Made by a program: the position numbers and the translations under genes
Source: Datura wrightii
Lineage: Eukaryota; Streptophyta; Magnoliopsida; Solanales; Solanaceae
NCBI GenBank assembly: GCA_035772735.1
Contig: JASDFA010000006.1
Location: 13,100,001-13,164,000 of the forward strand
Reading direction: 5' to 3'
DNA: 64,000 nucleotides
The notes under the pieces: generated by a model
What the model was told of the DNA's origin: nothing
The model's database searches: none
Seen by the model: only the letters and a program-made list of their open reading frames with translations
In this document: one piece after another, positions 14,601-23,433 of the stretch
Position numbering within the stretch: the stretch's first letter is position 1
Layout: each line of letters begins with the position of its first letter

Positions 14601-17600
14601 CATACTATATATCAACAGAAACTGAAGTACACCTCTGGAATTCAGTCTCCGGATGACAGGAGCTGAATGCTCAACGCTGACAGGAATCACGTGGTGTCAC
14701 CTGCTCGTCTATGAGTACCTGCAGGCAAGTAATGCAGCGCCTCACTGGGCGTCAGTACCGCTGGTACTGAGTATGTAAAGCAACTGAAATAATATAACTG
14801 AAAACAACATCTGAAAGCAATAGTATGACTGATAAAGCTGAAGTAGAAAGAATAACTTAACTGTCTGATAATGTAAACCTTACCTTCTCTCAATCTTTAC
14901 TGAAAGGGGTAAGAGTCATACCTGGAACGTATCGTGCTACCGCTGATCTACTTGTATCTAACATAACATGGCATAACATGAAATAACCTAACATAGCACA
15001 CACAAACCTTACCCGGCCCCCATAAGTCGGGAGGTACAATCAACACAGAATCTATGCCCCTACCCCGGTCATCCCATCTCCTATACTGGCTGTAAGCATC
15101 CTGCCGGTCCCCTGGGTATGCACTTGGGCTCGCTGAGCCCCTGACTATAGCGGCATCTGAGTCCGGAGGACTCCTGAATCTGCACCCGGGCGTATCCGCT
15201 CGACTGGGGTGTATAAGGGCCGATTAAGGCACAAATATGGGGAAAACTGACATCCCATCTTCGTCCCCTGGCGGGACGGCATGCCACTCCGTAGAGTGAC
15301 GTATCCTCGTCCTCTGGCGGACAAGTCGATACAGCTATTAATCCTGGGCGGTCATGGATGCTAGGTAATCCAACCCCAAACAATACAACGGTCTCAACTG
15401 GTAATACTGTCTGGGTATCTCACATGCTGAGGCTAATAGGGGTAAAGTATCATATGTATTACATGCTGAGCTGATGCTAGTAATCTGTACGTATCTAATA
15501 CGTGCTGAGGCAGGTAAAGACGTATAAATATGAATATAGTCTCCTGTCGGGCTGTACTGGAGCAAATGCTATATAAGATAGTGTTTCTGCTGAAAGCTCT
15601 ACTGTTTACTAAGTTTCTGTATACACTATATGCTGGACTAGTGATAGAAATATGTACATACTTAATACATGCTGAGGCTGGAAGTAATATATATGTATGT
15701 ACGAATATAGTCTTCTGCCAGACTATACTGAGGCTAATGCTAAACATGATATAGACTTTCTGCTGAAACTATGTTGTATACTGATTTTCTATAGTAACAT
15801 GAGTTACTATTCCTGACATGCTTTCTAAACTTTATTTTAGTCTACTATTCTATGTCTGAAATGCTTTAAGGATACTGTACTATTTCGCGGGGTTTCAGCT
15901 TAACACAACAATATCTTAACGTAGCAGATTACATCACATACTGATAGGTCTCGTACACGTTACAGTCCAATGCTTCTCATATTGTACCAATGTTCATAAT
16001 AACGCAATACTGAACTATACTGTATTTGAGATATTATCTGACTGTCTGACTATACTATAACTGAGATATCATCTGACTATCTGATATTGCTTTACTAACT
16101 TGATTCTGAGTATATGTACATCATAATATCATGAAAACATGCTTACTAAATTCAAACTGGACTTAGTTCTCGACTTATGAGTTCTTTCTTCTATACATCA
16201 CGCTATCTATCGTACTGGATTACTAACTTGCCGAGGGAATTAGCTTTACATACCTTATCCTTGAATTATTCGTCTGTCGGACGAGGCTCGACCGGTACTT
16301 CAACTGTTTTCTCCCAACTGCATTCATAAACATATCAATTAACACTAAATACAACTTTATTTCAAAAGGCAACGTCACTTTCGATATAGTTTATAGCCTA
16401 AACTTAGGCGTATCGAAAGACGACCAGAAACTCGCTATTTTTCAGCGGCCCAGAAGGGAGAAATATTCACTTCAGAGCTAGGAACACATAGACACTAATT
16501 TAGAGCAATTCCACTTACCTTGGCTCGGTGGCTCGACGATTCGCCGGCCGTATTTCGCGAAACTGAATCCGTAGGAATGCTCTCTGCTGCTAAATACTTC
16601 GGTATCTGGGATTAATTTGAGTTTGGGCAGCGTTTGGCAGCGTAATCGGATGGAAATTAATTAATTTCCTTCGTCCCTCTCTGCCCTCTGCGTTTTCTGG
16701 AATTTTTTATAAGTTTTTATCATTTAAAACCGAAGTGAGGCTTTATTGACTTGGGCCTGGACAAGGCCAACGTGTCACGGAGCCATCGCGGAGGCTCCTC
16801 CTCCGTGACACGCTGCCATCGCGGAGGCTCCTCCTCCGTGGCACGCTGCCATCGCGGAGGCTCCTCCTCCGTGACACGCTGCCATCGCGGAGGGGCTCTG
16901 CCTCGGCTCCTTCCGCGATGGTTCGACAGGCTTCTCGTCCGATCTTTTCCCGGGCCTTTCTCCAACACGTATGGCCTTCAAATATGCTTAACCAACGTGG
17001 GAATAGGTCGTCTAAGTGCCGGAAATTCTACGGGGTGTAACAGTTTTAACTTAAACAATTTGAGCAACTTTTGCAGTTCATTTGTCAAACTGTTGAGTCA
17101 GATAGTGCTGGCAGAACAGGAAGCAGCAAAATTGGTCAAATTCATTACCAATAAATTGCCAACTTTGGTATATAAACTTTGGGAATTGACATCAGCAATG
17201 TCTTTGATACACTGAAATCGTTTTCTTCCTTGTATGTTGTTGATATTTTGCTTATGTTTTTGGGCTCTCGTTTATTTAATTTTTCTTTTTCCAATTCTTC
17301 ATGATCTAGGGCTGTAATAACAAAGTTAGGATTATTAAATTCAGCTGTTTGTCTTCACTTTATTTATTAGGCTTAGCAGAAGTATAACTTTAAGACAAGG
17401 TTGACAATTGGAAAGGGCATGTATGAAATTTATTAACCTGATGCTGGTGTTGTCTGTACTGTCCTTAAACATTTGGTTAAACTTTGGAACCAATTTCCTC
17501 TGTAATTCCTCAAGGTGTTGGTTCTTCCAACTCTTCCCAAGTAAAATACGTTGATGTCAGGGAAAAAAATGCCTTGATGAGTTTTAACTTGCTATGTAAG

Positions 17601-20600
17601 CAGTATGTGGCACTTTTATGTGCTTTCATTCTGGGTTTGACAGTCATTATTAGAGCTGACATGTCCTTTTGCTTTCTTAACTTATGAAGGACTCCAAATT
17701 GGATGTCACCATCGGCCCGTATGAAACATATGAAGATGCACTTTTTGGATACAAGGTATCAACTAATTTTGAAACTCGACCCTTGCTTACAATTTCTCCA
17801 GTGATTCTAATTTGCTGCCTTGATCCAGAATTCTCAAGCTAAGTATTTGGTGTAAGTACCACATTGGCTTCCCTGTTTTATAATGAGGGTCAAACTTTTG
17901 GATCAGCTGGTTTTCAAATGCTGACCAAGACAGATTGAAATCTATATCCAAAAACTGATACCATAATCTTGATTTATTCAGTTGATCAGGAAACTGGAAA
18001 CATATATAAATGAAAGGTGCATTATTCCGCTTAATATTGTCTCTAGTCGCAGATACAGTACTTAATATATATAAATTTGATGATCATTGCCACATGCATT
18101 TTCCTGTATGGGAGTCGCAGATAAAATACTTAGCCTTTGACATAGTTTTCTTTTGGGAAGCTCATTCTATTTAGGATCTTGTGGAACATGACATTGCATT
18201 GTGTAGTCATTCTACAGGTGTGTATCCTAGACAGTATCAATATAGCAGCACATATGCCACAGTATTTTGAAATGACTGATTTAGCAAAATTTGGCATGGG
18301 CCAAGCTTCTGGACCAGTTTGATTCATTAGCTCATTACATAAAGTAGCCTGTAACTGATGGATCCTTTTCGTAATGTCCAGCATGATACTAGTGCTTGGC
18401 TCCTTCTGATATTAACGAAAATCTTTTGCTCGCTGACAATAAAATTGTTATTGTAAATGTGGACCTTGTTCATTTTGCTTGTGATACATGTAGCTAATGT
18501 AATTTTATCTGCTAGGCAACATTTGAGGCATTTATAGGAGTCCGTGATGACAAAGCAACAGCTCAACTCAAATTGTTTGGTGATCAGCTACAGGTGTCTA
18601 TAGACCTCTCACTCTAGACCAGCTTTTGCTCCTTAATTTCACTATTTCCTCTCTTGCTGAAAATAAGCTATTCTAGGTTTTGGAGAGGAATCTTCCAATG
18701 GACAATATTTACAAGTCAGAAAATGTTACAGCTGCCCCCATCCGGGTTATCCAGCTTCTTTACAATGCAGGGGTGAGTCTATGTTTTCTTAGCTGTTATC
18801 ACACAAGAACTGCACTTTTGGGAAGAAAATGCAAGATAAAAATCTTACATATGTACTGTGAGTTTGTCTGTGATTGGGTACACCAAGTCTTCACAAAGTA
18901 AAATCTTTTTCCAAAGTTATGGGGATTATTCTTTCAAGCCTTCTTCTGATACAACAACAACAACATATACCTGATGTAATCTCACAAGTGGGATTCGGAG
19001 AGGGTAGGATGCACGCAGACCTTAACACCCCACCTTTGTTGGATGAGGTGGAACAATATTATACACTGTTAGGACTGAAAGAAAGGGAGAAAAAGCAATG
19101 AAGATTTAGGGATCCTTGCTGAATAGAGTTACCTGGTACCTGTTGCTGGTGGGAGGTGAAAGGTATCCCGTGGAATTGGTCGAAGTGTGCGCAAGCTGGC
19201 CTGGACACCAGCATTATTAGTTCAAAAAAAAGATTTAGGGATGCAAAGGGAGGGAGGGATAAATTTTATCTTATTTTTGTTTTATCTAATATCAATCTTT
19301 TTCCCTTGCAAAAGTGGGTGAAAATGGAGGGAAAGGATACTTTTACTGATAAAAAGTTGCTGTAGCATCAAGAAGATCTTAAGACTATAAAGTCACTTGA
19401 GAAAAGATGGGTGCGGGAAGGACCAAGATTTTTCTTTGTCTTTTTTGGGGTAAAAGCAAGCTTAGATTTTATTAATATCAAAAGGCAGCACTAACAGTCG
19501 ATGAAGAAGAGATACAGAGTCAGAGAAACTCACAAAATGATGCTTCCAAAAGAATATCTGAACTTTCCAAAGGCTAATGATGCTGATCTATTTAACTCCA
19601 CTTACCGAAGAAATAGGCTGAAAATTGTTTCTCTTCAACTTCTTCTGTAGTTGGATTTCTTTCCTTGAGAACTAGAGCCAGACTGTTGTTTCTTTTACTA
19701 AAATGCCCGTAAACTCAGGTGCTGAAATGGGAACAATGTAACATATACTTGGATTAGGAACTTCCAAGCTAACCCAATGTATAACATTTATTTTGTTTGA
19801 CAAGTTGCAAATTGTTGTTTTGACTGCACATGAAGTGAGTGTTAGCCTTACACGAACTGATGCTAAAATTTCAAAAAGAAAAGCATTGTTCTCTGTTCTT
19901 ACTAACAATTCAGCACAGCCAGTTTCTTCTTGGCACATCATTCCATTTTCGCCAAAATAACATCATACAAAAGTGGGAATAAAGACCACTCAATAGGTCA
20001 CTTCAGGTTACAGTCCCCATTAATGCGTAGAGGTTCCTTTCTTTGGCAGGATGTGAAGGGCCCTCAAACAGTTGCGTTTAATCTTCCTAATGATGAGCGT
20101 ATTGTAAAAGATCGAGGAACGTCAATGGTCATGCTTAAGAATGTTTCAGAAGCAAAGTACGAATTCCTTTTCTTCCCCTTCCTGTGATTTCTATGTCACT
20201 TATCAAACAGTTTTAGGGAGCTGTGACATGCGTATGTAATGTACTTCCTCGGGTTTCTTGATCAGGTTCAAGCTTATCCTTAAGCCTGTAGCTGATGTTT
20301 GTATTACGGAAGAACAACAAGAGTTCGTGGACTTTGAATCTTTCTTTACTCACACAATTTGTCATGAATGCTGCCATGGAATTGGTCCTCACACAATCAC
20401 ACTTCCGAATGGGCAGAAGTCGACAGTCAGACTAGTCAGTTTTAACTATGCTTTATTTCTCCAAATTTATGTCCTTCTCTGTCACTGTTCATCTAATTGT
20501 TGCTTAAAGAATCAGATTCCATCTCATTGCTTCTAGACAGATTAGTTTTCTTCAAATATTGTCTTTTTCATCTGTTGTCATATCATCTTGACATAAGATT

Positions 20601-23433
20601 CTCCTGTACCTTATTATAGGAGCTGCAAGAACTTCATTCATCACTAGAAGAAGCAAAGGCAGATATTGTTGGGCTTTGGGCGCTTAGGTTTCTAATGGAC
20701 AAGGTAAGAAACTAAATGACAGCTGATTAAGAACAGTTGACTCTTGCATATGGAGTTACTGTTTTGCTTGAAGAATAGCTGACTTACATTGCTTATCTTA
20801 GTTTTTATATCTGTGTTTGTGGTTTAATGAGGAAAATATACTTTAGGCTTGATTTCTTGGGGTGAGAAATCGAACTTTGAGGTTTACCTATTTGAAAAAT
20901 CGTAACCTTAACAAATTGGGCTCTTTTGTTTAAAATGTTCTCTTGGAGTCCTAAATAGAATATGGATCTGATTGGCATACCGGATTATGTCTGGCAACAA
21001 AACAAATTACTAAGGGTTGAAACTAATCTGCATATAAGATATCAGTACTAATTGTTTGTCTAAAATCAACATTTTACTATATCTTGTTACTTCAAGAACT
21101 ATTATGTAGCTTATGTTTTAGAAGGTCTCCATATGGATTGTATCTTTATTAGAGAGAATTTTGCATCTATTTACACGGCCCATATGGATTACATCTTTAT
21201 TAGAGACTTTTGCATCTATTACGCGACTAATAGACCCTCCAACAAAGCCTAGTTTGTCCAATCCTTGTTGAGATCAAGTAATTGACCTGTTATGCATGTA
21301 CATACTAAGAAAATCACGTTATTCTCTCGAATAAGCTTCTAATGGTTCATAGAAGTTTTTAGCCTCGTCACTTTTTAGGGGCTCCTTTCTGCCCCAGCTT
21401 ATTCTTTTCGTAAATTTACAATGCAGAGTTTTAAAAGTATCTTGTTGCCTTTTCTAGTCTTCACAAGGAGCTGGGGATTATCAGAAAAGAGGAAGATTAT
21501 ATTCAATAGGACAGTAGTTACTGTATGAACCTGGTAGAATATCACTTCTTAGAGGAATTTTTGATGTTCTATTAGCTATCTTATTGCCTTTCCATGTACA
21601 AACTTGTGGCAAATGTATGTGATGTGGCTGGCTGAAGGTTATATGTAGTAGAAGTTCAAGAGATATTTCGATTTGAGAATGAATACCTGTATTACATTCC
21701 TCCTCTCCCTTATGATAATCATACCTGTATTACATTCCTTCTATCCCTTATGATAATCACTATGAAAAGAGAATGATCTTTTCTTATATGGCCTAGGATT
21801 TGCTTCCAAAGAGCCTGGCCAAGTCAATGTATGTCTCTTTTCTTGCTGGATGTTTCCGCTCAGTACGCTTTGGATTAGAGGAAGCTCATGGGTAGGCATT
21901 GTTGTCAACTTGTTATACTCTTTAGTCTTTAACCTTCCACATTGCATTGTTCTCAGAAGTCTTTAATTTTTCAAATACAATCAGGAAAGGGCAGGCATTG
22001 CAATTTAACTATTTGTTCGAGAGAGGCGCATTTGTTTTGCGTCCTGATGAAACATTTGCCATTGACTTTGAAAAGGTATGAGATAATGGGAATTGCTGTT
22101 CATATTTCACTCAGTTCTTCCAATGAAGTCACCGTTTTACTTCTTTTTGAAGGTTGAAGATAGTGTAGCAAGCTTGAGCAGAGAAATTCTCACAATACAA
22201 GCAAAAGGCGACAAAGAAGCTGCTACAACACTTCTTCAGAAATATGGTGTCATGACACCGCCACTGAAACGCGCACTGGAAAAGTTGGAGACTGTTCAGG
22301 TATAATCCCTAAATTTAGTTGTCACCATTAGCTATTCTAGTAATTGAATGCCTAGTGCAATTGGTCTAAAATTACTTTTGTCTAATTTCTGACATTTAAG
22401 TTTGGGTGCCTTTGTAAATGAATGGAGATTTGATCTAGATGGGAATTTGCTGATGAAACATCATGATATGTGTATTAAGCATATGGCCGCACCCATCGAA
22501 ACGGAAATAGCTCAACCTTGTCATTGAGCATCTTCCGTGTTCTTATGCAGCTAAACTCCAAGTATTAATTTCAAATGAGTACTGCTACTATCTGCAATCA
22601 TAACAGATCATCATAAGAGGCCTTAAACTGAGGCGACTGAATGAAATTTGTGGTCCCTTAAACTTATTTAATAAAATTCATGTATTAATGAGACAAAGGA
22701 CTCACTTTGTGATCTACATATCAATCAAATGGCACAAAGTGAAATAGCTGAGGAAACTGAGTTGTATTTAGAGAAGTGAAATTGTCAGAAATAGGAAAAG
22801 GGAATAAATGTACACGGAGGAGGAAAAATCGTAAGCAAAATAGGAAGTAAATGTACTAATTAATGGGAGAAAAACTTAATGCGATTTAATAACTCATCCG
22901 AACAACCTCAACCAAATTCCAAGAAAGAACATAAAATATGTTTCAACCTTTTATTGTTAACATTTTTACAAATTGTGTGTATCATAGCAATTTTGAGGCT
23001 TAAAGCAAAGGCTTCAATGGCGTTACCTCAGAGACGGCCCTGGACAGAGAAAATATTGTGATAAAATATATAAAAGAGGAGCTGTTTTCTACTTGCATCC
23101 ACAAAATTTCTGTTCTCTAGTTTGGTGCCTCTATGCAATGCCAAAATCTTGGTTTTAAGCCTTTATATGTATAGTTTTTGCATGAAAATAGAGAATCAAC
23201 CTTTCAGTCAAGGAATTCTTTTAACCTTATCAAACGAAATATAATGTTTCCTAGATCGAGTTGATTGTGATTCAATTTTGTATGACCTGCTTATTCTCGC
23301 TGAACTGATGGGACTTTTCATTGGAAATTTTTAAGGTTGTGTTTCATTTGTTCCTCCTCTAAATTTTCAGGTTCCGGTGGATATAGTTCCTGACTTTCCC
23401 ATTGCAAACCAAATTTTACGTAATATCAATTGA
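2612..23433 (+). CDS. NUDT3: Nudix hydrolase 3-like protein, Nudix plus dipeptidyl peptidase III domain
   Basis: Exons: 2612-2706, 4051-4230, 5214-5291, 6559-6655, 8873-9006, 9471-9552, 10491-10577, 11976-12082, 12663-12834, 12912-13153, 13225-13306, 17690-17755, 18516-18593, 18677-18772, 20050-20156, 20266-20434, 20620-20703, 21797-21891, 21985-22075, 22153-22299, 23371-23433. All introns are GT-AG and phases agree. The total is 2352 nt, or 783 aa, close to Arabidopsis Nudix hydrolase 3. The start is the ATG that gives MAAELNQTPVKEEEYFDVL, the expected N-terminus. The Nudix domain covers about residues 30-170. Its box at 79-101 has Asp in place of the first Glu (GHISAGD, then RELQEELGV). The M49 peptidase-like part runs from about 200 to the end, with HECCH at 601-605 and EEAKAD at 634-639 as likely zinc ligands. 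The Arabidopsis relative is reported to act on isopentenyl diphosphate and to cleave dipeptides; the protein lacks an obvious signal peptide and is probably cytosolic. Introns are inflated by transposons, intron 11 by a 2.9-kb solo LTR. No stops or frameshifts were seen. The model rests on reading splice sites and similarity by eye. Confidence 0.94.
5443..5732. mobile_element. Foldback or LTR-derived repeat in Nudix intron 3
   Basis: The two ends are imperfect inverted repeats of about 40 bp. The left end reads TGTAAAGAAATGGATCTTGG. The right end on the opposite strand reads ATGTAAAGAAATGGATCTTG. An internal ATATCAGAGCAAGACC string (from 5510) and a TCCCACATCAGTGG segment (from 5622) resemble copia-type LTR and primer-site sequence. 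A related segment lies in the F-box gene at about 43720-43870. No coding sequence. It could be a small non-autonomous foldback element or a rearranged LTR. Confidence 0.55.
6776..6905 (-). mobile_element. TS-type SINE, 3' part
   Basis: On the + strand this reads ACAACAACAACAACGACATA, then CCCAGTGTAATCCCCAC, a GTGGGGTCTAGGGAAGGTAG block and GAGACTGCTTCCGATAGGCC. This is the complement of the Solanaceae TS SINE, whose 3' end is a run of TTG triplets, so the copy sits on the - strand inside Nudix intron 4. It looks 5' truncated. Two more loci of this family are at 18950-19050 and 60790-61130. Confidence 0.85.
7075..7430 (-). mobile_element. Probable LINE 3'-end fragment in Nudix intron 4
   Basis: The segment starting GTTAAGGTAACTAATTTTAA and continuing through CCCATATACAAGCTGTATAC closely matches the left end of the LINE fragment in the F-box intron at 42113 (GATAAGGTAAATAATTTTAT, CCGTATACC). 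Both read as a retroposon 3' tail on the - strand. Here no clear protein remains. The left boundary at about 7075 is better supported than the right one, which runs into the duplicated block that follows. Confidence 0.45.
7428..8140. repeat. Near-perfect 363-bp tandem duplication in Nudix intron 4
   Basis: Unit 1 is 7428-7790 and unit 2 is 7791-8140. The same string TGCCGAGTTTTCACTTGATA starts each copy, and identity runs to AAGAAACTCGACT at 7777 and 8140. By eye the copies are almost identical; one visible change is TGCTCATAAAATATC against TGCACATAAAATATC. Inside each unit, GAAGAGTGCCTCCCTTGCTG also resembles a shorter, older segment at about 7367-7428, so there were two rounds of duplication. 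The near identity implies the last round was recent. Confidence 0.93.
9742..9839. repeat. 49-bp tandem duplication in Nudix intron 6
   Basis: Units 9742-9790 and 9791-9839 both begin TCTGCTGCATCCTGGAG and end GGGTACAAAGCA. They differ at one visible base (GAGTGTAAGG against GAGCGTAAGG). Confidence 0.95.
11104..11225. repeat. 61-bp tandem duplication in Nudix intron 7
   Basis: Units 11104-11164 and 11165-11225 share TTAGACAGTTTTAAACCAC, GTTACCAAGTCT and GCTTATGCATTTCTGTGAAA. There are only a few differences (CACATG against CACGTG, CTAATT against CTTATT). Confidence 0.93.
12196..12262. repeat. GC-rich dispersed repeat, copy A (Nudix intron 8)
   Basis: Contains ATCCGACTTCTAGATCTGGA, then CCCGCACCCGCATCCGAGCAA. 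A related string occurs at 14021-14090 in intron 11. This looks like one end of a dispersed repeat with runs of CACCC. Family not identified. Confidence 0.5.
13474..14095. repeat. Dispersed repeat in Nudix intron 11, probably a MITE-like element
   Basis: The left side has GTGCCACACCCGTGTCGTAC followed by ACATGGGTGTGGGACTGTAC. The right side (14021-14090) has GATCCGACTTCTAGATCCGC followed by CATCCACACCCACACCC, matching the repeat at 12196-12262. The flanks are GC-rich and the middle AT-rich, which fits a short non-autonomous transposon. Termini and target duplication could not be fixed by eye. It ends about 20 bp before the solo LTR. Confidence 0.4.
15430..15780. repeat. Diverged internal repeats inside the solo LTR
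   Basis: Strings such as TACATGCTGAG, AATACATGCTGAGGC, GAATATAGTCT and TGCTAGTAATCTGTACG-like variants recur with a spacing of roughly 170-180 bp (for example GAATATAGTCTCCTG near 15533 and GAATATAGTCTTCTG near 15704). They look like old tandem copies within the LTR. Short reading frames here are a by-product of the repeats. Confidence 0.6.
16782..16893. repeat. 33-bp GC-rich tandem array inside the solo LTR
   Basis: Units start at 16782, 16815, 16848 and 16881 (last one partial), each beginning GCCATCGCGGAGG and holding CTCCTCCTCCGTG. Each unit contains CGGAGG and CCTCCG as an inverted pair, so it can fold into a small stem. Because 33 is a multiple of 3, the array stays open in several frames and creates misleading reading frames on both strands. 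Confidence 0.95.
18950..19050 (-). mobile_element. TS-type SINE fragment in Nudix intron 14
   Basis: The + strand reads ACAACAACAACAACATATAC, CTGATGTAATCTCACAAGTG, GGATTCGGAGAGGGTAGGAT and GCACGCAGACCTTA. This is the same family as 6776-6905, on the - strand, with an eroded 5' part. Confidence 0.8.
19437..19700 (-). mobile_element. Possible LINE 3'-tail fragment in Nudix intron 14
   Basis: The stretch TTTTTTGGGGTAAAAGCAAG followed by TTAGATTTTATTAATATC reads on the - strand as a retroposon tail ending in A-rich sequence. No recognisable protein. The right boundary is uncertain. This is inferred from the style of the tail only. Confidence 0.35.
21683..21758. repeat. 38-bp tandem duplication in Nudix intron 17
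   Basis: Units 21683-21720 and 21721-21758 both read ATACCTGTATTACATTCCT and end CCCTTATGATAATC. Two visible changes. An older, less exact pair lies at about 21131-21230 (CATATGGATTGTATCTTTAT against CATATGGATTACATCTTTAT). Confidence 0.92.

Larger units (their letters stand above)
14117..17042 (-). mobile_element. Solo LTR, 2926 bp, with 5-bp target duplication
   Basis: The + strand starts TGTCACGCCCCACC and ends GGGGTGTAACA, so on the - strand the LTR runs TGTTACACCCC ... GGGGCGTGACA with canonical TG/CA ends. The flanking 5 bp are GTTTT on both sides (14112-14116 and 17043-17047). No gag or pol is present, so it is a solo LTR left by recombination between two LTRs. It is unusually long. 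It lies in intron 11 of the Nudix gene and accounts for most of that 4.4-kb intron. Inside are a 33-bp GC-rich array (16782-16893) and a loosely repeated stretch at about 15430-15780 with ATATGCTGAGG-type strings. A truncated relative lies at about 50067-51653. Confidence 0.9.

Noticed and set aside
16751..17215. 154-codon + strand frame and two - strand frames across the solo LTR end
   Set aside because: Kept open by the 33-bp array (multiple of 3) and extends past the LTR end into intron sequence. No family resemblance.
17690..17755. Possible missing Nudix exon between 13306 and 17690
   Set aside because: Phase and sequence run on directly from AWMEL to DSKLDVTIGPYETYED, as in relatives, so the 4.4 kb is one intron enlarged by the solo LTR and repeats.
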